64,000 bases of DNA, from positions 757,051-821,050 of the forward strand of contig JADJMM010000002.1 of the NCBI GenBank assembly GCA_016709575.1. Direction: 5' to 3'. This DNA comes from Sphingobacteriaceae bacterium (GTDB lineage Bacteria > Bacteroidota > Bacteroidia > B-17B0 > Aurantibacillaceae). This document shows, piece by piece, positions 9,057 to 19,728 of this stretch. Both the position numbers and the translations under genes were made by a program. Under the pieces are notes generated by a model. That model was given only the letters and a program-made list of their open reading frames with translations, was not told the DNA's origin and did not search any database. Position 1 is the first letter of the stretch; each line of letters starts with the position of its first letter.

Positions 9057-12000
9057 TTATTTTACAACAACTATTTTCTTACGCACCGCTCCGTTATCTA
9101 TAAAGTAAACACCACTTGATAATCCAAAAACTTCCACTGAATAATTGTTGGCTGCCTTTATTTGTTTAGTGTATACTAATTGCCCCAATTCATTTGTAAT
9201 TGTCACAGCCATTTCTTTTGTTGCTGTGATTTTAAATTCTCCATTACTTGGGTTCGGAAAAATTGTGAATGCATCTTCCTCTGAAACAATCTCATTAATT
9301 CCGGTACAAGGCGCCGTTACAGATACTGTTGCTGCAGCCGTATTAGAACAGCCGTTCGTGTTTGTATAAACATAGTATAACTGATGAGTTCCAATTCCTG
9401 CTGTTGTTGGATTAAATACTGAACCCGGAAACACCAGGTCCAGAAAAAATTCCTCCAGCCGGATTTCCGCTCATATTAATATTATTCCCTGAACAAACCG
9501 TTGATGGCATAGAAACAAAATTTACAATAGGCACACTGTCAATTGTAATTGTTTTTGTTCCTACAATTGTACAACCTCCATTCATTATTTGAATAGATAA
9601 AGTTGCTAAACCACTGGTTAATGCTCCCACGTTTATAGATGGGATAGAATTTAATCCAATAATAGAAGCGTTACTTGTTGTCCAACTATATGTTGCGCCA
9701 CTGATAGGACTAACTCCATATGAATTTAAAAAAGTACTTCCTTTACAAATTACTGTTGGTCCGGATATAGCTGTTGTTGCCGGGATAATATTTACAACCT
9801 GATTAACTGCGGTAAAAGAATAACTTCCGATACTTAAAACCATACTCACTATAAATGTTCCGGTTGAAGTATATGTGTGGCTCACCAATAAGCCTGAAGC
9901 ATTTCCTCCATCACCAAAATTCCAGTTTGCTGTATACGCTTGCCAGCAACTATCTACAATAAATTGGGTGGTATTACAATTGATTTGCGATTTAGAAAAA
10001 CTAACAGGAAGTGCCGGTGGCTTTTTTGCATCAATCATATTTGGAAGCCCTATTTTTACTATGTGTGCAGGCAATAGTACAATTGTATTAAAACTAAAAG
10101 AAGCCGCTGCTCCTTGTAAATCAGGAAAATTAATTACGGATAAACGGTTTTGTGTGGAAGTTGGTGTTGATCCATAAATTTTATTATCCGGTCCTAATTG
10201 AAAATATAACCTATTCATATTATTATTAAATAAAACCGTTGATGTTGGCGATGTTGGTGTCGTTAAATTGATTTGTGTTACCGCATTTCCATCACTGATG
10301 TACAAATACTGGCTATTTGGACTAAATTGTTGGCAAAGTGCCGGAATAGCACTTGGTAATGGAACGGAGCTATAGATACCAAGTTTTCCTGTAGTATTGT
10401 TGAAAGAATAAATTTTCATGGATACAAATACGCTGGTTGCATTATCGGTAATCGCAATCGTCTTTCCGTCTGGCGATGCCTCGATAAAACTAATATAACC
10501 ATCCGTTGATGTAGCTGATGCACTGGGAACAGGATATCCTCCGTTGCTAATAACAGGCGCAGAAAAACCGCCGGGTGTAATTAAATATGCTGCAATTTTA
10601 TCAGTATATCCTGTGGTTTTTGCGCCATGAACAATGTACCAGTAATCTCTACCGTTACAATGCGGAACTGCAGTCTGACCTTCTGTAGTTAAAAAATAAG
10701 GCCCCGGTAAAGGTTGATTAATCAAGGAAATATTCCCTAAACCTGAACTTAAATTCATATCAATAATACTATAAGTATTACGACGTATCGAGTCTGTAAT
10801 AACGGCAGGCTGTTGACCGCCTGTTAAAACATAATATTTTTTATTATCGCCTGGGACTGGAATAATTAACGCGCCTTGGCTGGCGCTTAAGTTGTTATAA
10901 GTCCCACCTGTTAATAGTCCGCCAAGGTTCATCATTTGTACATGATTCTTATTCCATACTTTATTCCCGTCAGTATAAAATAGCAAATTCCCTAAACTAT
11001 CCGATATTGATGCAGCTGGTTCGAAAGTATTTATTGAAGATGGAGACGTTCCTACAGGTGCGCCAGAATTAAAATTAACGGCAACTTTATCGCCGAAGTG
11101 CCAATTCGCTTCATCTAATTTTGTAGGATCAAGTGTACAATTACTTACAGCAAGAAGAAGGCTGTCTTTAGCGGTTACTGTTCCATCGCTTACCGATAAT
11201 CGCACCCAATAACTTCCGGTTGCAGTATAAGTAACCGAAACACTACTTGTATTTGCGCTTGCAGGACTTGCGCCCGGCATCGTCCAAGTCCAACTGCTTG
11301 CAGTATTCCCTGTTAAAGGGTTGCTAAATTGAACAGGCACATTCTTGCAAACACTTCCCGAATTAATATTTATGGTGGTCATTAAAAAAGGATTGATACA
11401 ACTTCCAACGCCAACAATTCCGGTGTTTATTAAATTAGTTGTTTGCCATAAACCAAATCTTGTTGTGTTTAATGTGGCTATCATACGTTGTGTTTGATTC
11501 GAAGTAAATGTGTTCATGCAATCGTCATCAGCATAACTCATATAACTTTCAATCATATCCATATTAGTTGTTCCTGTTGTATACGAAGCTGAACATGTGT
11601 TTGGAATTGGAGAAGAACAACTAATGTTTTGAGTAGTACAAGGCTCTATATCACAAATCATATCTCCGTTTAAATCGCATTGGTCGCTTGAAGCGCTAGC
11701 GGCATTAGCACCGGCACATCCACCTTCAAAAATATGCATCAGATTTAGGTAGTGACCTGCTTCGTGAGCCAAAATTTTTCCTTGTGTAAGTCCGTAACTT
11801 AATGGAAACGTATTTCCTGTTGTATTATCTCCAATTATATCCGAACGCATAACAATTCCATCTAAAGGATATGAACCCATAAGCGGTTTTGGTGCATAGC
11901 CCATAACGGTTCCCGGACCACCACCAATGGATGTAACAACCCAAATATTCAAATAATTGTCTTCAGGAAAATAAGCCGCAGTTGGATGCGTTAAGCCTTT

Positions 12001-12546
12001 TAAAGCTGTTGCGCTTGGGTTACTTATGCTATGATTCGTGAGCGTATTATCTGCGTAACGCATAACACCAAATTCTGTTCCTGTACCTACATAAAAATTA
12101 GCTGTTGCGGGCATTGGTGTTTTAGCCAAACAAAATTGAATGGTGGTGTTTTGTGCGTAGGAAGGATGTGTTTGTCCGTTATAAGTCGGATACGATTTAC
12201 TGAAGGCTGCATTTAAAGCATTTATTTGCGAAAGAATTTGATTGTACGAAATATTTGCTCCGGTGCCATAGACTTGCCCAACCGGATGAACAACATGAAA
12301 CACTACAGGAATAATATAACCTCCTGCGGCAGTTGTTTTTAAACTGTTATTGTTTTTAAGATTATTGTCGATATAATTTTTTAAATTCAGGTTCATATTA
12401 CGAACCACTTTTTCATAATCCGTAATATTATCTTTTTGCAGATTTATAACAGCGCCGTCACCACATGAAATGTTTTGAGAGGTTAAAACCTTTGTGCTTA
12501 ACAAACCTGCTAGAATAATAGCCCTTAAACTTAATTTAAATTGCAT
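9057..12546 (-). CDS. Secreted M43 (pappalysin-like) zinc metalloprotease with PKD domains and T9SS type A sorting domain (one frameshift)
   Basis: About 1160 residues. The start is taken at ATG 12546 (MQFKLSLRAIILAGLL), which opens a signal peptide; an in-frame ATG at 12579 precedes it. The zinc site HEAGHYLNLMH near residue 260 and the Met-turn region SYMSYADDDCM define the M43 family. A PKD-type domain (TWTMPGASP), a long beta-propeller-like region and another PKD domain (WNFGDGG) follow. The C-terminus carries the T9SS type A signature FPNPSNGEF, ELGQLVY, GLSSGVY. Near 9425 one extra G in a GGG run shifts the frame between GPGVSG and SVFNPTT. It is probably exported through the outer membrane as an extracellular protease. 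Confidence 0.88.
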
Positions 12547-12641
12547 AACGTTTATAATATAGGTATCTAAAATAGACATTATAAACCTTTGATGAGATTA
12601 GGTTCACTCACTAATACCGCTTCCTCAATAATTTAAATGGG

Positions 12642-13195
12642 CTAAACCTTCCTCTTCGGATTCTCAGCTAAAAAAGCCTTCCATCCTGTATAAGATTTTC
12701 CGCTTGCTTTTTGATTACTGTTTTGGAAGAAGTGACACATCGCTGCGCCTAATGCATCGGTTGCATCTAAATGTTTTGGGGCGTTTTTGAATTTTAGTAA
12801 TTGTTGTAACATTGCTGCTACTTGTTCTTTACTCGCATTACCATTTCCGGTAATACTCATTTTTATTTTCTTTGGAGAGTACTCTGTAATAGGAATATTT
12901 TTACTTAATGCCGCTGCAATGGCAACGCCTTGTGCTCTTCCTAATTTTAGCATACTCTGAACATTCTTTCCAAAGAAGGGAGCCTCGATAGCTAATTCAT
13001 CAGGTTTGTATTCTTCAATAATGGCAATGGTTCTCTCAAATATTTTTTTAAACGCTCGGCATGGTCGTCGTCTTTATCCAATTTAATTACGCCCGCACCT
13101 ATCAATTCAGGATTTACCCCTTTAATATGAATTAGGCCGTAACCCATTATCACCGTTCCCGGGTCAATACCTAATATAATTCTGTCGGTGGCCAT
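12642..13195 (-). CDS. ruvC: Crossover junction endodeoxyribonuclease RuvC (one frameshift)
   Basis: RuvC cuts Holliday junctions together with RuvAB. The four catalytic acids are all present across the break: Asp11 in GIDPGT, Glu in AIEAPFFGKN, and two Asp in HLDATDALG. The frame is lost near 13045, where a run of seven A should be eight; repair gives RLKKIFERTIAIIEEYKPDE. The repaired length is ~184 residues, and a short basic tail (ENPKRKV) is normal in this phylum. Because catalysis is intact on both sides, a sequencing error is the simplest explanation. The gene points away from the plus-strand gene starting near 13261. Confidence 0.93.
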
Positions 13196-13260
13196 TTGCT
13201 ATATAAAACGTAAATTTAGGCGAATAAATCATCCATTCTCTGGGCGCGTATAAAAACATA

Positions 13261-14208
13261 ATAACATGGTTAGTTAAAATCTTAGTAGGACTAGGAAGTT
13301 TTGCCATTATTTACTGGCGATTGAAAGATGATTTAACGCCAGATAAACTTCTTCAAATTCAAGCAGCGCTTTCTTCTGGCACTGCTTATGTTCTCCTTAT
13401 TATTTGTTTAGTGCTTGTTCCTATAAACTGGGGTATCGAAAGCTATAAGTGGAAAATAATTACCCAACCCATCGAAGACATTTCGTTTGGCGCTTCCATG
13501 AAATCCGTTTACTCAGGATTATGCGTTGGTAATTTAGCGCCGGGACGCGCAACAGAGTTTTTAGCAAAGGTTTTGTTTTTTAAACCCGATAACCGACCAA
13601 CTATTACGCTCTTGCATTTTGTAAATGGCATGTTTCAATTATCCATCACTATTGTTCTTGGTTTAATTGCTTTGATTTTAAAATTTAATCCTGAAAATGG
13701 TGTTAACTCAACGCAGTTTTTACTGATTGGGATTTTCTGTATGCTCTTGTTAGCTTTCTTTTCACTTTTTATTTTTCGCTTTAACGCTTTACAAAAATGG
13801 ATTTTCAGTTTGTTTAAAAAATCACTTACCGCTAAACAACTTCCCTACACGTTTACTAAAGATTCGGTTGCGAAATTGTTTTCGTTTTCTATTATCCGCT
13901 ATTTCGTTTTCACAACTCAATTTGTGTTGATTTTAAAAATGTTTTATCTAGGTCCACTTAATGTTATGGTGTTGGCTTCGGTTTGTGTTTATTTTTTACT
14001 CACCACTATTTTACCAATGATAAGTTTTATTGAACCTGCCATTCGCGCTGCTATTGCGCTTTTAGTTTTTGCAGGTTTAGAGATTAGCGAAATTTCATTG
14101 GTAACAACTGCTATTTTAGTCTGGCTAATTAATATTGTGTTGCCAAGTATTGTTGGCTACATTATTATTGTGAAAGAAAAATTTGAATTCAGTCTGTTTA
14201 AAAAATGA
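13261..14208 (+). CDS. Lysylphosphatidylglycerol-synthase-TM/flippase-like integral membrane protein
   Basis: About 315 residues with some eight hydrophobic helices. The region NLAPGRATEF fits the small conserved motif of the LPG-synthase transmembrane (UPF0104/MprF-like flippase) family. A TTG at 13321 would give 295 residues, but the same frame is open upstream and encodes another helix (WLVKILVGLGSFAIIYW) beginning at about 13261. No ATG is in frame there, so the true start is either non-canonical or hidden by an indel. Its stop overlaps the following glycosyltransferase start (ATGATG at 14205), so the two are probably coupled and may act on the same lipid-linked sugar. Confidence 0.7.
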   Translation: MTWLVKILVGLGSFAIIYWRLKDDLTPDKLLQIQAALSSGTAYVLLIICLVLVPINWGIESYKWKIITQPIEDISFGASMKSVYSGLCVGNLAPGRATEFLAKVLFFKPDNRPTITLLHFVNGMFQLSITIVLGLIALILKFNPENGVNSTQFLLIGIFCMLLLAFFSLFIFRFNALQKWIFSLFKKSLTAKQLPYTFTKDSVAKLFSFSIIRYFVFTTQFVLILKMFYLGPLNVMVLASVCVYFLLTTILPMISFIEPAIRAAIALLVFAGLEISEISLVTTAILVWLINIVLPSIVGYIIIVKEKFEFSLFKK

Positions 14209-15322
14209 TGTTCATTCTTAAAATAGTTTCTTTATTAAGTTTACTCATTTACGTTGGGTACTTAGTACGTAGCTGTATTGGTTTTACTAAAACAGAAACA
14301 TTCATCATTAATGATTCCCACATCAATATAACAAAAACCTGCGTTATTATTTGTGCGAAGAATGAAGAGTACACCATTGAAAAATGTTTAAGCTCTGTTT
14401 TTAGTCAGAATTTTGATAAAGAGCTTTTAGAACTGATTTTAGTAAATGATGGTTCAACGGATAATACCAAATCCGTTGCCGAAAAACTTTTCAGGAAAAT
14501 AAAATCACTTTTCAACTTATTAACAATGCCGAAAGTATTGGCAAGAAGAAAAGTATTACCTCAGCCATTGAAGCTTGCAAAAGCGAATTAATTATTAGCA
14601 GAGACGCCGATACTTATACAGAAAATGTGAATTGGCTAAAAACCATTGTTTCGTATTACGAAGAAACCGATAAACAATTTATTATTGCACCACTCGAAAT
14701 TGAAAACAAAAATAGTTTCTTAAATCAATTACAGTTTTTCGAAAATTCTGCGCTTGCCATTATTACCGGAGGCTTTGCATTTTATAAAAAAGCATTTTTA
14801 TGTAACGGCGCTAATTTAGCCTTCACTAAAAAAATATTCGAAAAAGTGGGCGGCTACAAAAGTCATATCGAATTAAATTCAGGCGACGATGTCTTACTTT
14901 TAGAAGACGTGAAAAAAGTAAATCCCGACTTAGTTGGCTATCTCAAAACTAAAAATGCTTCAGTTATTACTTATCCTCTAATCAGCTTCCAAAAATTACT
15001 GCAACAAAAGGTTAGGTGGGCCTCAAAATTTGACAAAAACCCCAATCAAATCAACGCATTTTTGGGCATAATTGTGTTTTTGGTACACCTATTTAGCCTG
15101 TTTTATCTAATTAAGCCAATATTTACCCATCATATACCTGTATTTGGTATAATTTTCATTTGTTTGAGGGTTTTAATTGACTTTTTGTTATTATTTTTAG
15201 CCTCACGTTATTTTAACAAACCAGTAAAATGGGCTTGGTTTTTGCCGATGTCGGTTTTATACAGTTTTTATGTTATTCTAACTACATTGTTAAGCGTTGT
15301 TGTTAAACCAAACCGAAACTAA
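14205..15322 (+). CDS. Membrane glycosyltransferase family 2 (one frameshift)
   Basis: About 372 residues after repair. An N-terminal membrane anchor (VSLLSLLIYVGYLV) is followed by a GT-A domain with CAKNEEYTIEKCL, LVNDGSTDNT and the metal-binding RDADTYTENV. The acceptor segment SGDDVLLLEDV and a QQKVRWASK motif follow, then two or three C-terminal membrane helices. The frame is lost near 14496: sequence up to 14591 is out of frame and the reading continues as FQLINNAESIGKKKSITSAI up to the 14627 segment. Likely a processive or polyprenyl-linked sugar transferase of the inner membrane. Coupled to the preceding flippase-like gene. Confidence 0.8.
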
Positions 15323-15325
15323 AAG

Positions 15326-16584
15326 GTGTTTTTAAAAAAGAAAAGCTTATCCGAATTCGAATCTGAATCGTTATCCAAACAAACTTGGAGACGCTTTAAG
15401 AAAGATAAGTTGGCTATGACCGGTTTAGTACTTATCGTTATCGCTACACTTATTTCAATTCTTGGTTACGCTATCACTCCCGATTCAACACCATTTGCTA
15501 ACGATCAAAAACCTGAACTCCACATTAAAGAACCCGGCTTTAACATCGACTTGTTATTGATGCGTAAAAACGAAATGGAGAAGTCGGAAAATATTTTTAC
15601 AAAAATGTTTTTTGGAGTAACCGGAAAATTCACAACTGTTCCTGTTTACGAATATACATTTGAAGGGGCGAATATTATTGTTGAAGAATTTACAGGTAAC
15701 ACTCCAAATAATGGCGGTAAAACCCCTTACAATATTGCAGATGTTGTTTATGATGTAAATCCAAACACAAATGTAAAATTCGATGAAGCTTCTCAAACTT
15801 TAGAGTTTTACGTAATCAGTACCGGCGAGAAAATGAAAAAATGTTGCTGAATTACAAGAAGCCATAAAGAAGATCATATAAAATCGAAAACATTTTTTAT
15901 TAGGAACAGATTTAGCAGGACGTGATTTATTAAGTCGTTTAATGATTGGTACGCATCTCTTTAACCGTTGGTTTTATTTCTGTGCTCATCTCTATTTTCC
16001 TTGGTATTTTATTAGGGGCTATTGCCGGTTACTACCGCGGCAAGGTTGATGATTTAATTATGTGGGTAATTAATGTGGTATGGTCGATACCCACTTTACT
16101 TTTAGTTATTGCAATTACTTTAGTTTTAGGAAAAGGCATTTTCCAAGTATTCATTGCAGTAGGATTAACAATGTGGGTGGATATTGCACGTATCGTGCGT
16201 GGACAAATTTTAAGTATCCGCGAAAAAGAATTTGTGGAAGCTGGACGCGCTTTAGGTTATAAAAATTTCCGCATCATCTTTAAACATATTTTACCAAATG
16301 TAATGGGACCGGTAATTGTAATTGCAGCCTCTAACTTTGCGAGTGCAATTTTAACGGAAGCAGGATTAAGCTTTTTAGGAATTGGAGCGCAACCTCCTAC
16401 CCCATCGTGGGGAGAAATGATTAACGCGCACCGTGGTTATGTATTAGTAGATAAAGCTTATTTAGCATTTATTCCCGGCGTTGCTATAATGGTTTTAGTT
16501 TTAGCGTTTATGTTGGTTGGTAACGGCCTTCGCGATTCTTTAGATACCCGCTCTCTTGATTCTAAACCTATAATGGGCAGTTAG
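15326..16584 (+). CDS. ABC transporter permease, DppC/OppC type (at least two frameshifts)
   Basis: About 420 residues after repair, start GTG 15326. The N-terminal cytoplasmic segment (SKQTWRRFKKDKLAMTG) and first helix are typical of peptide/nickel importers of the DppC class. An unusually long extracytoplasmic insert of ~120 residues separates helix 1 from the rest. The core includes GTDLAGRDLLSRL, the EAA-loop-like EFVEAGRALGYKNFRIIFKHILPN and EAGLSFLGIGAQPP. The frame is broken near 15836 (extra A) and again between about 15870 and 15953. No ATPase or binding-protein gene is adjacent, so the partners lie elsewhere. Confidence 0.82.
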
Positions 16585-16621
16585 TTTACTAAACGAATCC
16601 AAAAATACGAAGTATTACGTA

Positions 16622-16652
16622 TTTGCCATTCAAAATTCATGGTCTACTTTTG
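16622..16652 (+). promoter_or_regulatory. Bacteroidota promoter: TTTG (-33) and TACTTTTG (-7)
   Basis: TTTG at 16622-16625 and TACTTTTG at 16645-16652 are separated by 19 bases, the preferred spacing for the phylum's primary sigma factor. The ATG at 16668 lies 15 bases downstream. This is the best promoter match in the window. Confidence 0.65.
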
Positions 16653-16667
16653 ATAAAAATTTATACC

Positions 16668-17296
16668 ATGAAGAAACTTTTTATCTCCTTATCGCTAATT
16701 CTAGGCATCATTTCAACACCTAAACTTTCTGCTCAATCATTTCAATTCGGCACTGTTGTGGCTGATGCGGGTGTTGGTTTTGGATTATATGGTATTAGAG
16801 CGTATTCGCCTATTAATCAAATGGAGCACACCGGTATTGGAGGTGTAGGAACTTTACCTTCTGTTGATGCAGAATTTGGTTTGTTAAGATTAATTGGTGT
16901 TGGAGTGCATTATAGAAGAGGCACGTATGGGCCCTATTCGAATGGAAAAATTAGAGGTTCTGATATTTGCGGAATGGTAAATATACATTTAGCTAATAAA
17001 AAAGATAAGTTCGATTTATTTATTGGTGCAGGTTACGGAATGAGCAGTATGAAAACTCCCTCAGGATTAACAGAAAGCCTTGTTGCCAAAGGTGGTATTA
17101 TTAGAGTACAAGTTGCACCACATTTGTATTTTGGAAAACACATTGGTATGTTTTTCCGCGTATTTTAACAATAAACAAACATTTATTAAGCAATAACCTT
17201 ACCATTACTAGCAGAACGGGAAAAGTTTGGACACAAGCTGATGGCGCCACTTGGAATATGGGCGGACTTGAATTTAATTTAGGTGTTAAGCTTTAA
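16668..17296 (+). CDS. Probable outer-membrane beta-barrel protein (one frameshift)
   Basis: ATG 16668 is preferred over an upstream in-frame start because it opens a clean signal peptide (MKKLFISLSLILGIISTPKLSAQ) just below a strong promoter. The mature part alternates glycine and aromatic residues in short strands (VGFGLYGIRAY, FGLLRLIGVGVHYRRG, KFDLFIGAGYG), as in small barrels. The visible frame stops at 17168; a shift near 17163 leads to TSRTGKVWTQADGATWNMGG and a C-terminal strand GLEFNLGVKL ending at TAA 17294-17296. About 208 residues. No specific family recognised. Confidence 0.65.
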
Positions 17297-17326
17297 AATT
17301 GATGTTTTAAAGAAGAAGGAATAAGA

Positions 17327-17860
17327 TTACTCAAACAACGACATCGATTTTCCCGTTGTTGGTCCTTGAATATTTTTTCCTAGAATAATTAGATCGCGTT
17401 TGATGCCATCCATGTCGGCCACTTTTGGTAAGTGTGCCCATTTTTCGAAACCGTAGTTGTAAAACAATTTTAAGCTTGGCTCGTTGTGTCCGAATATAAA
17501 TCCTAACAAATTATTGATGCGTAATGCAGGCGCAACTTCAATTGCTTTTTTTAAGGAGGCTTTTCCAATTCCTAGTCCGCGGTATTTTTCATCAATGTAA
17601 ATACTCACCTCAACAGTTCCATCATAAGCAGGGCGGCCGTAAAAAGAATTAAAGCTCATCCATCCTGCGTATTCTCCATTATATAAAACCAACCAAAGCG
17701 GACGTTTATCATTATTATGCGCATTAAACCATTGTAATTTACTTAAAGCAGTAACGGGTTCTAAATCGGCAGTCACTAAACGTGAAGGAATTGTTGAATT
17801 ATACGTCTGAACAATTTTTGGTAAATCTTGTAGTGTTGCGTATGTAAATTCAATTGCCAT
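17327..17860 (-). CDS. GNAT-family N-acetyltransferase, phosphinothricin acetyltransferase-like
   Basis: 177 residues, intact. The acetyl-CoA pyrophosphate-binding loop RGLGIGKASL and the preceding VEVSIYIDEKYRG strand define GNAT motif A. The overall pattern (YNSTIPSRLVT near the start, NLLGFIFGHNEPSLKLFYNYGF) matches the Pat/MnaT group, which acetylates methionine analogues or phosphinothricin-like amino acids. The natural substrate is unknown. It begins 1 base after the hflX stop, so it is the last gene of a minus-strand operon. Confidence 0.8.
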   Translation of the reverse strand: MAIEFTYATLQDLPKIVQTYNSTIPSRLVTADLEPVTALSKLQWFNAHNNDKRPLWLVLYNGEYAGWMSFNSFYGRPAYDGTVEVSIYIDEKYRGLGIGKASLKKAIEVAPALRINNLLGFIFGHNEPSLKLFYNYGFEKWAHLPKVADMDGIKRDLIILGKNIQGPTTGKSMSLFE

Positions 17861-17861
17861 T

Positions 17862-19058
17862 TTAGTATAAGAGGTTGTTGTAAGGATATCGTTTTACGTG
17901 CATCTCTTTCACCAATTCATAAACCTTAGTTTTCAGTTCATCAATGTTCTCTTTGTTCTGTGCACTAATAAATATACAATTCTTATTTAGATTTTTCATC
18001 CAGGTTTTTTTCAAATCTGCTAACGATAAGTTGTGACGGGTTTCAGGCGTTAAATCAAATTCCTCTTTCTCAGTATAACTGAAAGCATCAATCTTATTAA
18101 AAATTAAAATAGTAGGTTTATCGCCGGCGCCTATGTCTTTTAAGGTTTGATTCACCACATTAATATGATCTTCAAAATTAAAATGAGAAATATCAACCAC
18201 ATGCAATAAAATATCGGCTTCACGCACTTCATCTAAAGTAGATTTAAAACTTTCTACTAATTGTGTTGGGAGTTTGCGGATGAATCCTACAGTATCACTC
18301 AGCAAAAAATACAAATTATCAATCGTCACTTTTCTAACTGTTGTGTCGAGTGTCGCGAATAATTTATTCTCGGCAAACACTTCACTCTTACTTAACAAAT
18401 TCATGATGGTAGATTTCCCTACGTTGGTATAGCCCACTAAAGACACTCGGATCATTTCACCACGACTTTTACGTTGCGTGGCCATTTGCTTATCAATGGT
18501 TTTTAATTGCTCTTTTAGCAAAGAGATTCTATCACGGATGTTACGACGATCCGTTTCAATTTCTTTTTCACCCGAACCACCACGGGTTCCTGTTCCGCCT
18601 CGTTGACGTTCTAAGTGAGTCCACATACCCGTTAGGCGTGGCAATAAATATTGGTATTCTGCTAACTGAACTTGTGTTTTTGCATGAGCAGTTTGTGCAC
18701 GTTGCGAAAATATTTTTAAAATTAAAGTGGTGCGATCGAGAATTTGAATACCAAATGCTTTTTCTAAGTTACGTTGTTGTGATGGCGAAAGCTCGTCGTC
18801 AAAAATAATTAAATCTATTTCGTTGGCTTTAGCGAAAGTTTTTATTTCTTCCACTTTTCCCTTTCCAATAAACGTAGATTTGTCGGGCTTATCGAGTTTT
18901 TGTGTAAACCATTTTCTGGTTTCCACACCATAAGTCTCGGCTAAAAATTGTAGCTCCTCTAAAAATTCCTGCGAGCGGTCTTCTTCCTGAAATTTAGAAG
19001 TTACCCCAACTAAAATTGCTAATCGTGTTTTTGAATTAAAGGTCGGTTCCGGTTTCAT
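17862..19058 (-). CDS. hflX: Ribosome-associated GTPase HflX
   Basis: 398 residues, intact. HflX splits stalled 70S ribosomes under stress. Order: N-terminal HflX domain (KWFTQKLDKPDKSTFIGKGK, IFDDELSPSQQRNLEK), the glycine-rich RGGTGTRGGSGE linker, then a G domain with P-loop GYTNVGKST near residue 207, DTVGF (G3) and FNKIDAF (G4). Length and motifs are standard. It lies 3 bases after the SirB2-cytochrome gene and 1 base before the GNAT gene on the same strand. Confidence 0.95.
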   Translation of the reverse strand: MKPEPTFNSKTRLAILVGVTSKFQEEDRSQEFLEELQFLAETYGVETRKWFTQKLDKPDKSTFIGKGKVEEIKTFAKANEIDLIIFDDELSPSQQRNLEKAFGIQILDRTTLILKIFSQRAQTAHAKTQVQLAEYQYLLPRLTGMWTHLERQRGGTGTRGGSGEKEIETDRRNIRDRISLLKEQLKTIDKQMATQRKSRGEMIRVSLVGYTNVGKSTIMNLLSKSEVFAENKLFATLDTTVRKVTIDNLYFLLSDTVGFIRKLPTQLVESFKSTLDEVREADILLHVVDISHFNFEDHINVVNQTLKDIGAGDKPTILIFNKIDAFSYTEKEEFDLTPETRHNLSLADLKKTWMKNLNKNCIFISAQNKENIDELKTKVYELVKEMHVKRYPYNNLLY

Positions 19059-19061
19059 TAA

Positions 19062-19670
19062 TTATTTACCTTTTACTTCGCTCTCCACGTAAGCGGCCAC
19101 AGCAGTCGCTTGCTCATCTGTCATTTCAATTTTATTCATGGCGCCTTTTCCTTGTAAAATAGTTTGTTTAATAGTTGCCATATCCATTACAGTTTTAGAA
19201 ACATCTGCCGCGCCAGCCATTCCTAATTTACCATCATCGCCGTGACATAATTTACAATTTGCTTCGTAAAGCGCCTTACCATCTGCCGCTGCAATACCTT
19301 CAGGTACCACAACTGCTTTTTGTTTACGGCTCATTTCTGCTAAACCATAACTGGCAGTAATCATTAATAAAGAAAGTGCTGCTAAAATTTTATTTCCCTT
19401 TTTAAAACCAATAACTGCAATAGGAATAGAAGCTAAAACCAAAGCTATTTTCACCCACATAATTGGTTTAATTTCGGGAACCTGAGTTAAAAGGTAAACG
19501 CCGGTAATTAAGAATAAAGCGCTTACTATCATTTCAGGCACTTTAACCACTTTTGTAAATTTCTCCAGTAAATCCTTTCTGTTACTTAATAACAAAACGG
19601 TTTTAACAACATAAATTAAAAAAAACAAGGTTACTACTAACCAGTGTGTATGTAAAAATGCTTTATACAT
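19062..19670 (-). CDS. SirB2-like membrane protein fused to a cytochrome c domain
   Basis: 202 residues. Four hydrophobic helices (HTHWLVVTLFFLIYV, SALFLITGVYLLTQV, ALVLASIPIAVIGF and one more) resemble the SirB/SirB2 membrane family. After a short linker comes a class I cytochrome c domain with the haem site CKLCH and a downstream Met-bearing segment (GKGAMNKIEMTDEQ) that can supply the distal ligand. The haem domain should face the periplasm, so the protein is probably an anchored electron carrier. First gene of the minus-strand group leading to hflX. Its start lies 59 bases from the divergent amidohydrolase ATG. Confidence 0.78.
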   Translation of the reverse strand: MYKAFLHTHWLVVTLFFLIYVVKTVLLLSNRKDLLEKFTKVVKVPEMIVSALFLITGVYLLTQVPEIKPIMWVKIALVLASIPIAVIGFKKGNKILAALSLLMITASYGLAEMSRKQKAVVVPEGIAAADGKALYEANCKLCHGDDGKLGMAGAADVSKTVMDMATIKQTILQGKGAMNKIEMTDEQATAVAAYVESEVKGK

Positions 19671-19706
19671 GGGCTTTATATTTTACTCAAAATTAACAAT
19701 TAATAT

Positions 19707-19714
19707 TATATTTG
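19707..19714 (+). promoter_or_regulatory. -7 promoter element (TATATTTG) of the amidohydrolase operon
   Basis: Matches TAnnTTTG, 14 bases before the ATG at 19729. This supports that start over the upstream in-frame start at 19669, which lies before the promoter. Confidence 0.55.
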
Positions 19715-19728
19715 AGTACTATTATACT

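Noticed and set aside
9145..9369. Short plus-strand frame opposite the M43 protease, and similar frames opposite other long genes
   Set aside because: They are shadows of the coding strand without start context or recognisable domains.
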